From a virus: a DNA stretch of 36,771 nucleotides. Shown in pieces: positions 5,510 to 12,597 of this stretch. How positions within the stretch are numbered: position 1 is the first letter of the stretch; each line of letters starts with the position of its first letter. The translations under genes were made by a program, and so were the position numbers. The stretch is taken from positions 1-36,771 of the IMG/VR virus record IMGVR_UViG_3300010354_000238; one strand, 5' to 3'. The notes beneath the pieces were generated by a model that worked only from the letters and a program-made list of their open reading frames with translations, did no database searches and was not told the DNA's origin.

Positions 5510-6181
5510 ATGTCCGTAAAATTAGTTTCGATTACAGAACCTACCTCACTCATGGAAGGTGATTTTAATGGTAATTTTAAAATAATATCTCCCGAAGAAT
5601 TGATAGTTTATATTGCTAGAGTCAGTAATCCTTCAAATCAAATGAATATGGAAACCGCTAGTAAATTGATAAACTATTTGATTAAACATAAACACTGGTC
5701 ACCATTTGAATTTGTTGATATGACAGTTGAAATAGTTACCAGAAGAAGTATTGCTGCTCAAATTCTTCGTCATAAATCTTTTTCATTTCAAGAATTTTCA
5801 CAAAGATATTCAACAGCAACAGATATACAATCCGTTGAATTGAGAAAACAAGGAAAAACAAACAGACAGAGTAGTGAAGATATTATAGAAAATTATACAC
5901 TTGAAAGAGACATTGAACAACACTTTGCAAATTCAAAAATGTTATATGAAAAATTGATAAAGACAGGTGTATCAAGAGAAACTGCTCGTGATGTTCTACC
6001 ACTATCAACGGAAACAACGATGTATATGAAAGGTTCTGTTCGTAGTTGGATTCACTATCTCGAACTTCGTTGTTCTATTGATACACAAAAAGAACATAGA
6101 CAAATAGCAGAAGGTATTAAAAATATTTTTGTTAATCAATTTCCAAATATTTCAGAGGCACTAGGGTGGAAAAAGAACTAG
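5510..6181 (+). CDS. thyX: Flavin-dependent thymidylate synthase
   Basis: A 223-residue protein, the normal size for ThyX. The signature RHKSFSFQEFSQRYS (87-101) corresponds to the ThyX motif (RHR.....E.S.RY). ARDVLPLSTETT (159-170) followed by SVRSWIHYLELRCS (176-189) matches the conserved C-terminal region that binds dUMP and FAD. The enzyme methylates dUMP to dTMP using methylene-tetrahydrofolate, with FAD and NADPH for reduction. It supplies thymidine for an AT-rich phage genome and serves hosts lacking or limiting ThyA. The motif has Lys in place of the second Arg of RHR, a variation I would expect to be tolerated but cannot confirm. The next gene starts inside its last codons. Confidence 0.92.
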   Translation: MSVKLVSITEPTSLMEGDFNGNFKIISPEELIVYIARVSNPSNQMNMETASKLINYLIKHKHWSPFEFVDMTVEIVTRRSIAAQILRHKSFSFQEFSQRYSTATDIQSVELRKQGKTNRQSSEDIIENYTLERDIEQHFANSKMLYEKLIKTGVSRETARDVLPLSTETTMYMKGSVRSWIHYLELRCSIDTQKEHRQIAEGIKNIFVNQFPNISEALGWKKN

Positions 6182-6699
6182 AAATTGAAATTTGTAATGA
6201 TATATTATCATTTGGAATAGAACCAACTCAAAGAATATTACATTTAGGGTGTGGTGATAAACAAACTAATTTTTTAGATACGATGCAGCATATCCATCCT
6301 GGATTTTTTTATTTGGGGGTAGATGTTGATGTTGATGTGATCAATAGAATGGAAGAAAAATATTCTGACATTCCTATTTATTCATTCAATAATACAACAA
6401 TACAAAATTTTTTAGATTTTACAATGCACAATCGTGAAGGTAGTTTGGAATTTGAACATACTTTAATAACTGGTATTTTTGACAAACCAACATATAAAGA
6501 AAAACAATACATATTTATATCTACGGTAGTTAGAAAATGTTTATTATTTTCAAATTCAATAATTTTTACAGTAGATGACTACAATTATAGAGATTACAAT
6601 TACAATGTTTTATATGTAATAAACGGTTTAATTTCATCTTTTAATAACGTACAGATGAAAAAGAAATTAAATAAATATATTTTTTGTGTAACACATTAA
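6166..6699 (+). CDS. SAM-dependent methyltransferase-like protein
   Basis: A 177-residue protein with a GTG start overlapping thyX by 16 bases (GAGG lies upstream within thyX). RILHLGCGDKQ (residues about 23-33) is a class I methyltransferase motif I, and FFYLGVDVDVDVI (about 47-59) looks like the motif II strand with an acidic residue that would bind the SAM ribose. The remaining 110 residues do not show a clear substrate motif, and no DPPY or equivalent DNA-methylase motif is seen. It could modify a small molecule or protein, or be a degenerate relative. The coupling to thyX hints at nucleotide metabolism, but this is weak. Confidence 0.6.
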   Translation: MEKELEIEICNDILSFGIEPTQRILHLGCGDKQTNFLDTMQHIHPGFFYLGVDVDVDVINRMEEKYSDIPIYSFNNTTIQNFLDFTMHNREGSLEFEHTLITGIFDKPTYKEKQYIFISTVVRKCLLFSNSIIFTVDDYNYRDYNYNVLYVINGLISSFNNVQMKKKLNKYIFCVTH

Positions 6700-6709
6700 G
6701 GAATTAGTT

Positions 6710-6997
6710 ATGTTTGAAAGCTTAGTATTTATTCTACTGACAGTAGTAGGGTTTGTTGCTTTAACTTGGTATCTTATGAATCGAAAAGTTAAAGATATTC
6801 ACGAACAATTATCAGATAAACAAGTAGTTATTAACGAACTTGCAAATTATGCTGAAAAAATTACTCACGAAACAGATTCGGTTGTTGTGAAAAAGCCAAT
6901 TAAAAATAAAAAAAAGGTAACAACAAAACCCAAAAAAGAGTCTAAAAAGTCCGTAGAAACGCCAATTAAAAAAGGAAGAAAACCTAAACAAAAATGA
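6710..6997 (+). CDS. Membrane-anchored protein with lysine-rich, AT-hook-like tail
   Basis: A 95-residue protein. Residues 4-23 (SLVFILLTVVGFVALTWYLM) form an N-terminal membrane anchor, residues 24-60 a likely coiled helix, and the last 35 residues are dominated by lysine, ending KKGRKPKQK, close to an AT-hook core. A topology with the basic tail in the cytoplasm would present a DNA-binding surface at the membrane. That is inference; Lys-rich tails can also bind RNA or lipids. AAGGAA precedes the ATG. It is the last gene before the terminator at 7034-7062. Confidence 0.6.
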   Translation: MFESLVFILLTVVGFVALTWYLMNRKVKDIHEQLSDKQVVINELANYAEKITHETDSVVVKKPIKNKKKVTTKPKKESKKSVETPIKKGRKPKQK

Positions 6998-7033
6998 TCC
7001 ATTGTTCGGAATGGAAAGGGTTGGTTCCCTGAA

Positions 7034-7062
7034 AACCTCTACACTATGTAGGGGTTTTTTTT
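7034..7062 (+). terminator. Rho-independent terminator
   Basis: CCTCTACA (7036-7043), loop CTA, TGTAGGGG (7047-7054) with one wobble pair, followed by eight T residues (7055-7062). AA/TT extend the stem. It closes the transcript that contains the transglycosylase, thyX and the lysine-rich protein. Confidence 0.85.
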
Positions 7063-7064
7063 AT

Positions 7065-7095
7065 TTTGATCTTATTCATAAATTTTGTATATTAG
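7065..7095 (+). promoter_or_regulatory. Bacteroidetes-type promoter for uvsE
   Basis: TTTG (7065-7068), 19-base spacer, TATATTAG (7088-7095; one mismatch from TAnnTTTG). It lies directly after the terminator and about 37 bases before the uvsE start codon. Confidence 0.65.
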
Positions 7096-7132
7096 TATTC
7101 AATTAAACATTATACATTAACGCCAACCTACT

Positions 7133-8038
7133 ATGAAACTCGGCTATGCCTGTATCAATATGACCTTATCAAAAGATAAGATTACCACCAATCGTTCAAT
7201 GATTAAGAAAACCTTTCTACAAAAAGGTATCAATTATTGTTCCGAACTTGCTCTCCTAAATGTTCGTGACATGGAAACCATACTCAAATGGAATGTTGAA
7301 AACGGTATCTATTTCTTCCGAACATCATCAAATGTATTTCCTTGGGGTTCCGAATATGATTTGGAAACATTACCAGATATTGCAGAAATCAAAACTGTTC
7401 TTAAACGAATTGGTGATTATTCAAAAAAACATGGGGTTCGTTTATCATGTCATCCTGGTCCTTTCAATGTTCTATGTTCACCGAATGATAATGTTGTTAA
7501 AAATACCATAATTGACTTGGAACTACATGGTAAAGTATTTGATATGATGGGATTATCACATACACCTTACAACAAAATCAATATACATTGTAATGGTGTT
7601 TACGGTGACAAAATTGCTTCAATTGACCGTTGGTGCCGTAATTTTCATCTATTGTCCGATAGTGTTCGTTCAAGACTTACTATTGAAAACGATGATAAAG
7701 CCAGTATGTATTCAGTCAAAGACCTTATGAAAATACATGAATCTGTGGGTATTCCTATTGTATTTGACTATCATCACCACCAATTCTGCACAGGTGACTT
7801 ATCCGAACAACAAGCACTTGAACTTGCCATTTCAACATGGCCAGATGGTATTACTCCAGTTGTTCATTATTCATCTTCAAAATTGAAAGAAACAAATAAT
7901 CCAAAAGAAAAACCACAAGCACACGCTGATTACATATTAGAAAAAATTAACACATACGGACATGATGTTGATATTATGTTAGAATGTAAAGCGAAAGAAT
8001 TAGCCCTCAAACAATACCTAACCGAATACGGAATTTAA
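7133..8038 (+). CDS. uvsE: UV damage endonuclease (UVDE family)
   Basis: A 301-residue protein with the UVDE TIM-barrel pattern: GYACINMTL (4-12), a strand with RTSSNVFPWG (63-72), SCHPGPFNVL (105-114), INIHCNGVYGDK (149-160), LTIENDD (182-188) and IVFDYHHHQF (209-218). Family metal ligands correspond to His and Glu/Asp residues such as H107, E185, D212 and H214. The enzyme nicks DNA 5' to UV photoproducts and starts alternative excision repair, protecting the phage genome from sunlight damage and suggesting a lit, possibly aquatic habitat (inference). It is read from its own host-type promoter. No ribosome binding site is evident, in contrast to most neighbours. Codon choice looks slightly less AT-biased than the structural genes. 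Confidence 0.92.
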   Translation: MKLGYACINMTLSKDKITTNRSMIKKTFLQKGINYCSELALLNVRDMETILKWNVENGIYFFRTSSNVFPWGSEYDLETLPDIAEIKTVLKRIGDYSKKHGVRLSCHPGPFNVLCSPNDNVVKNTIIDLELHGKVFDMMGLSHTPYNKINIHCNGVYGDKIASIDRWCRNFHLLSDSVRSRLTIENDDKASMYSVKDLMKIHESVGIPIVFDYHHHQFCTGDLSEQQALELAISTWPDGITPVVHYSSSKLKETNNPKEKPQAHADYILEKINTYGHDVDIMLECKAKELALKQYLTEYGI

Positions 8039-8051
8039 TAAATTATCTTCA

Positions 8052-8087
8052 AATATTGATATTTATTGTTATGTATTTATCAATATT
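8052..8087. promoter_or_regulatory. 10-base perfect inverted repeat upstream of the coiled-coil membrane protein
   Basis: AATATTGATA (8052-8061) and TATCAATATT (8078-8087) are exact inverted arms around a 16-base spacer. It lies between the uvsE stop and the next start codon, and could be an operator or an RNA hairpin. No T-tract follows. Confidence 0.55.
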
Positions 8088-8098
8088 GTGAGAGTAAA

Positions 8099-9217
8099 AT
8101 GTTAAACAAGTTAATTTCTCTTAAAAATCTAATCTGGTTTTGTGCTATTGGATTAGCTGTTTTTTCGGGTTATTATTCAGTTTACGGTATATCCAAACTG
8201 TTTTCAGGTGGTTCTTGGTCAATCATAGGTATGGCTGGAATGCTTGAATTTTCAAAACTAGTAGTTGTTACTTTCCTTCACGATAATTTTAAAACTCTTA
8301 AAAAAGTATTTAAAATTTATTTAATGTGTTCTGCAATTATACTTATGATACTGACATCGGTTGGTGTTTATGGGTATCTTACAAATTCTTACCAAGAAAC
8401 TGCAAAATCAATATATGAAACACAAAATAAAATAGTGTTGATTGATAAGAAAAAAGATATTTATTTTGAACAAAAATCACAAATAGATACTCTTGTAAAA
8501 CAGAAATCACAGAGAATATCATCTTATGATCAATTAAGACTTACCCAAGAAAATTCTTTAAATGCTCAATTAAACTTAAAAAAGGGAACAAGAGGATTAC
8601 AAAAAAATATTCAATCCGTTGATAATTCAACACAAACACTAAATAAAGAAATATCGGAACTAAATCAAAAATCAATTGGTTTATCAGATAGTATTGCAAA
8701 ATTAGAACAAGAAAAATTAGTATTGGAAAACACCACGTTTTCATCAGAAATCGGTCCTTTATTATATTTGAGTAGATTAACAGGTGCTCCTATGGATATA
8801 ATAGTTAATTGGTTTATACTGATTTTAGTTTCTGTATTTGATCCATTGGCTGTCAGTTTGGTAATTGCTGCTAATCATTTGACACAAAAAGAAAAAACAA
8901 AAAAAGATAATATAAATAATCAAATCACAGATTTAGTAACAGAAGATATTGAAGAAGAAACTAATATAGATATTCCAATTGAAACAGAAGTTTTTAATAA
9001 AATTATTGAAGATGATGAACCTAAAAAAACAAATATAGAAGTAAACTCACAAATAACAGATTCCGTGACCGTTAATAAAAAAAGAAAAAAAAATAAAAAA
9101 AGCTTGGCAAATACAGAAGAAAATCGTATATTAGAAGAATTTAATTCTACACCACAAAATAATTTTTATGATGAACACTATAATCATATTGGATATAGAC
9201 GAGGTAGAAGTGTTTAA
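8099..9217 (+). CDS. Multi-pass membrane protein with long periplasmic or cytoplasmic coiled coil
   Basis: I choose the ATG at 8099 (372 residues) because the 11 residues added by 8066 lie inside the inverted repeat. Hydrophobic segments fall at about residues 11-32, 44-60, 76-98 and 236-262 (MDIIVNWFILILVSVFDPLA). Between the third and fourth lies a ~125-residue coiled coil with heptad-like Lys, Gln, Ser and Leu spacing. The tail from ~275 is charged and disordered, ending in a basic patch. I recall similar proteins in other large phages, annotated only as membrane or coiled-coil protein. The charged linker could bridge the membrane to a partner. Possible roles include lysis timing or superinfection immunity; the sequence does not decide. 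Confidence 0.65.
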   Translation: MLNKLISLKNLIWFCAIGLAVFSGYYSVYGISKLFSGGSWSIIGMAGMLEFSKLVVVTFLHDNFKTLKKVFKIYLMCSAIILMILTSVGVYGYLTNSYQETAKSIYETQNKIVLIDKKKDIYFEQKSQIDTLVKQKSQRISSYDQLRLTQENSLNAQLNLKKGTRGLQKNIQSVDNSTQTLNKEISELNQKSIGLSDSIAKLEQEKLVLENTTFSSEIGPLLYLSRLTGAPMDIIVNWFILILVSVFDPLAVSLVIAANHLTQKEKTKKDNINNQITDLVTEDIEEETNIDIPIETEVFNKIIEDDEPKKTNIEVNSQITDSVTVNKKRKKNKKSLANTEENRILEEFNSTPQNNFYDEHYNHIGYRRGRSV

Positions 9218-9232
9218 ATAATGGAGTTTTAT

Positions 9233-9901
9233 ATGGATCAATTCTATGATAATGAAAATGACAATGAAGTTCTTAAAGAAGAAACTTACATTGCAAAACC
9301 CAAAGATGCTGAAAACGATATTCCAGTTAGATGGAAAGAAGCAACAACTCAAATGGATTATGGAATTGATGTAGAAGCATCAACAATTCTGTTATTCGGC
9401 GAGATAATGGATGGTAGTTTATATGATATTATTACACGTATTCGTGCAATATTACACATGAGAACGGAAGAAAATAAAAATAATCCCATAAACCTAATTA
9501 TCAATTCCGATGGGGGTTCGGTATATGAAGCACTTGGTATAATAGATTATATGCAAAGTCTTGATGTTAAAGTTAATACAATTTGCAGAGGAAGGGCAAT
9601 GTCTGCTGCTGCTCTTATTCTTTGTGCAGGAACAGGTGTTCGTGCTGCTTCTCAATATAGCACTATTATGTTTCACGAAATAAGTTCAGACATTTACGGT
9701 AAATCATCCGATATGAAAGCTAATGTTCAACATATGGAAAAATTGGAAGAAATACTTTTGGAAATACTGAAATCAAATTCAAATAAAGATAAAGATTTTT
9801 GGAAAAATGTAACTATCAAAGATTATTATATCACACCAAAAGATGCATTAGACATGGGCGTTATAGATACTATAATTCCACCAAAACACAAAAGAGGTTG
9901 A
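9233..9901 (+). CDS. clpP: ClpP-like serine protease
   Basis: The ATG at 9233 is preferred over 9221 because GGAG lies 6-9 bases before it; the product is 222 residues. The ClpP/crotonase fold is clear: NLIINSDGGSVYEALGIIDY (87-106), then CRGRAMSAAALILCAGT (118-134) with nucleophile Ser124, IMFHEIS (145-151) with His148, and KDYYITPKDALDMGVID (196-212) with Asp197 as the third triad member. All three catalytic residues are therefore present. The first ~40 residues are an acidic extension beyond the usual ClpP. Phage ClpP-like enzymes often act as prohead proteases near capsid genes, but here it lies next to a sigma factor, so a regulatory or host-directed role with host ClpX-like partners is possible. 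Confidence 0.88.
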   Translation: MDQFYDNENDNEVLKEETYIAKPKDAENDIPVRWKEATTQMDYGIDVEASTILLFGEIMDGSLYDIITRIRAILHMRTEENKNNPINLIINSDGGSVYEALGIIDYMQSLDVKVNTICRGRAMSAAALILCAGTGVRAASQYSTIMFHEISSDIYGKSSDMKANVQHMEKLEEILLEILKSNSNKDKDFWKNVTIKDYYITPKDALDMGVIDTIIPPKHKRG

Positions 9902-9902
9902 T

Positions 9903-10271
9903 ATGTTAATTTTAATAATTATTTTATCCGTTTTATTGACGGTATCTATTTATGTCAATATAAATTTGACAAAAAAATATGAAGACTTGGAAACTATGGC
10001 GGAAGAAAGTGTTGATGTATTATTGGAAAATGAAAAGTTTTTAACGGAACTAAAAAATAGAGTTTTATCACAACAATCATATTTAAGACAATTGGATAGG
10101 ATTGGTTCGTTTGAATCAGATGATGAAACTGGATATTTTTTCAAAGAAATGAAAGATATTGTAAATGATATTGCAGTTTATTTTGGTGAAAAATCTTTAG
10201 ATGATGAAAGGAGTTCTATTCTTGAAAAACCAAAATTTGAAGCAAAATTTGAAAAGGACTATTATTTATGA
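9903..10271 (+). CDS. Small membrane-anchored phage protein
   Basis: A 122-residue protein. Residues 2-20 (LILIIILSVLLTVSIYVNI) are one membrane segment, followed by a helical region rich in Glu and Leu. The block IGSFESDDETGYFFKEMKDI (67-86) resembles a short motif I remember from small conserved proteins of marine T4-like phages; no function is known to me. GAGG precedes the ATG, one base after the ClpP stop. The stop overlaps the start of the sigma factor gene by 4 bases (ATGA), so the three genes are co-transcribed and coupled. Confidence 0.65.
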   Translation: MLILIIILSVLLTVSIYVNINLTKKYEDLETMAEESVDVLLENEKFLTELKNRVLSQQSYLRQLDRIGSFESDDETGYFFKEMKDIVNDIAVYFGEKSLDDERSSILEKPKFEAKFEKDYYL

Positions 10272-10993
10272 AACAAAAACGTAGTCCTAAAAAACCAAAC
10301 ATATATTTTACAAAAGACACAGAAAATGCGATAATTTTGTATAATCAAATGGATGACGATATTCAAAAAAATATTTTATACACACAAAAAATACATCCTG
10401 CATTTTACAAGTTAGCAGAAATTATGATACATAGGTTTAAATTTTACAATTTTGACGTATCACACGAAGATGTAAAACATGAAGTAATTGCATTTCTTCA
10501 CGAAAAAATAAATAAATATAAAGCAGAAAATGGAAAGGCATTTTCTTATTTTTCGATTGTTGCAAAAAATTATTTGATTGCAGAAAATAATAAAAATTAT
10601 TATCACTATAAAAGAAGTCACTCTATTGATGTTATAGATGCAGAAAGAGTGATAATAAATGAAGTTGTTAGACACGATATACTTGAAGAAAAAAGAGATT
10701 TTATAGACCTTTTTACTTCCGTATTAGAAAAAAATTTATCAATAATATTTACAAAAAATAGAGATATTCAAGTTGCAGATGCAATAGTCTATCTATTCAG
10801 AACAAGAGAAAATATAGAAAATTACAACAAAAAGGCAATATACATACTTGTTAGAGAAAGAACTGGAGTTAGTTCTCAACATATAACGAGTGTAATAAAT
10901 AAAATAAAGACAATATATGTCAAACTCTATAAAATGTACAAAGATGGATATGACATAGAAAAAATCAATTGGTATGAATTTGACAAAATATAA
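10268..10993 (+). CDS. gp55: T4 gp55-like late sigma factor
   Basis: A 241-residue protein. The N-terminal part has the pattern of gp55/sigma-70 region 2 relatives: IHPAFYKLAEIMIHRFKF (41-58), HEDVKHEVIAFLHEKINKY (66-84) and GKAFSYFSIVAKNYLIAENN (89-108), as in phage late sigma factors that melt promoters at a single -10-like box with the help of sliding clamp and coactivator. The C-terminal part is helical and basic (SSQHITSVINKIKTIYVK), a possible helix-turn-helix. In this family the factor replaces the host sigma to transcribe virion genes. The large structural block downstream is the obvious target. Clear late promoters were not found (see findings). Confidence 0.8.
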   Translation: MKQKRSPKKPNIYFTKDTENAIILYNQMDDDIQKNILYTQKIHPAFYKLAEIMIHRFKFYNFDVSHEDVKHEVIAFLHEKINKYKAENGKAFSYFSIVAKNYLIAENNKNYYHYKRSHSIDVIDAERVIINEVVRHDILEEKRDFIDLFTSVLEKNLSIIFTKNRDIQVADAIVYLFRTRENIENYNKKAIYILVRERTGVSSQHITSVINKIKTIYVKLYKMYKDGYDIEKINWYEFDKI

Positions 10994-11014
10994 AATAATG
11001 GTATATTTATCTAT

Positions 11015-11389
11015 ATGAAATTTGATACTGAAATATTTGGTAATAAAAAATTTTCTGATTTACTCAAAGACATTTATGATAATCAGAAGAAAAAAGACCG
11101 TCAAATAAATCTTTTGATTGCCGACTTAAAACCTATGTTAAATAACATAAGTGATGCTGCTATATTAGTACCGGCAATAAAAGATTTTATGGAAGTTGGT
11201 GTTAAGAATGACGAACATTTGGTAAAATTAGCTGCAGTTATACAACGTGCAATGGGCGATAAAGGCGAAGAATCTTCCTCATTCTTAACTGATGAAGAAA
11301 AAGAAGCTCTATTAAAGGGTATTCAAGAAATTCAAGAAGATCAAGAGGAAAACGAAATTGGCACACAGTCCCCAAAAAATTCTGGTTAA
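11015..11389 (+). CDS. Small helical protein next to the sigma factor
   Basis: A 124-residue protein, largely alpha-helical, with FSDLLKDIYDNQKKKDRQIN (13-32), ISDAAILVPAIKDFMEVGVK (45-64) and an acidic tail rich in Glu and Gln. It has no membrane segment. The size and position next to a gp55-like gene suggest a late-transcription partner like T4 gp33, but I see no diagnostic residues, so this is only a hypothesis. The ATG has no clear ribosome binding site; ATATTTAT lies 5 bases before it. The next gene starts inside its last 32 bases with a TTG. Confidence 0.5.
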   Translation: MKFDTEIFGNKKFSDLLKDIYDNQKKKDRQINLLIADLKPMLNNISDAAILVPAIKDFMEVGVKNDEHLVKLAAVIQRAMGDKGEESSSFLTDEEKEALLKGIQEIQEDQEENEIGTQSPKNSG

Positions 11390-12584
11390 TGGAGTAGAAC
11401 ACGATTTATACCCTGCACAGGTTATTTCGGTAGATTATTCTGGATACAATAAAGAATATCTTTATTCTATTAGATGTACTCTCATAGGTCCTTACATGAC
11501 ATTAGATCCTTCAAATGTTATTGTTGCAAAACCATTAGATGTTAATATAAAAAATATACCAATATCTGGTGAGATTGTTATGATAATGAGGGCACCAAAT
11601 GCATACAACTCACCTGGTAGAAATTCATCCGATTATTATTATACAAATGCAGTTTCACTCCAAGGATCCGTTCACCATAACGGTTTGCCTGGTATGACAG
11701 AATTTATACCACTAAAAAACACCTCAAATCAAGAAACAAGAACAAATGCAGAAGATGGTATAACAGTAAATTCAAGTGAACTGGAAGAAGTTACAAGTAC
11801 AATAGATCAATTTTTTCCAGAAAGATTAGATGTCTACCCATTACAACCTTATCCCGGAGATATATTGATTGAAGGAAGATTTGGCCAATCAATAAGGTTA
11901 GGATCCACAATAAATGAAGATACACGATACCCACTATCACCGTATTGGAAAGATGGAACTGGTGCTTCTGGAAATCCAATAATAATAATTTCAAATGGTA
12001 CGAACCCAAAAAGAGGAATGCCGTATAATTCTTTTATATTAGAAAATATAGATGAAGATGATTCTGGTATATGGTTAACATCTGGTCAGTCGGTATCATT
12101 CACTCCTGGATCTAAATTTTTCTCATCAATTCAAGATAAAGGCGTTGATTTATACAGAAGAAATGGTTATGCAGGAAACCAAGCAATTATTGCTTCTGAT
12201 AGAATAATATTAAATGCAAGAAAACAAGAATTGATTGGATTCAGCAGTGAAGGTATTGCATTTTCATCAGACAAAATATTTTCAATAGATTCAAGAAATT
12301 TATTTGAATTAGAAAGTCAAAGAATAAATCTTGGATTAAATGCAGAAGAACCTGTGTTATTAGGAAATACAACTGCAGATTGGTTTAATGATTTATGTGA
12401 TGTACTAAAACAAATGATTACTGAAATAAAAGCAATAACAGTACCAACAGGAGTTGGACCTTCTGGAATGCCAATAAATTCTCCAAATTTTACAAAAATA
12501 AATTCAAATGTTCAAGGACTTGTAGATAGAATTGAAGATTTAAAATCACAATTAGTTTTTTTAAATAAAAATTCATCATCTTAA
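11358..12584 (+). CDS. Baseplate central spike/hub-associated protein (gp5/gpV-like)
   Basis: A 408-residue protein with a TTG start, preceded by GAGGA. The N-terminal half looks like the OB-fold of T4 gp5 or P2 gpV: GEIVMIMRAPNAYN (about 72-85), then YYYTNAVSLQGSVHHNGLPG. The middle has DILIEGRFGQSIRLGST (169-185). The C-terminal half is repetitive, with strands such as AIIASDRIILNARKQEL and GIAFSSDKIFSIDSRNLFEL, as expected of a trimeric beta-helix spike, followed by a helical end. The lysozyme domain of gp5 is absent; wall-cutting is supplied by the next three genes. The protein probably forms the membrane-piercing tip below the tail tube. Confidence 0.75.
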   Translation: MAHSPQKILVNGVEHDLYPAQVISVDYSGYNKEYLYSIRCTLIGPYMTLDPSNVIVAKPLDVNIKNIPISGEIVMIMRAPNAYNSPGRNSSDYYYTNAVSLQGSVHHNGLPGMTEFIPLKNTSNQETRTNAEDGITVNSSELEEVTSTIDQFFPERLDVYPLQPYPGDILIEGRFGQSIRLGSTINEDTRYPLSPYWKDGTGASGNPIIIISNGTNPKRGMPYNSFILENIDEDDSGIWLTSGQSVSFTPGSKFFSSIQDKGVDLYRRNGYAGNQAIIASDRIILNARKQELIGFSSEGIAFSSDKIFSIDSRNLFELESQRINLGLNAEEPVLLGNTTADWFNDLCDVLKQMITEIKAITVPTGVGPSGMPINSPNFTKINSNVQGLVDRIEDLKSQLVFLNKNSSS

Positions 12585-12597
12585 ATGGAGAACAACA

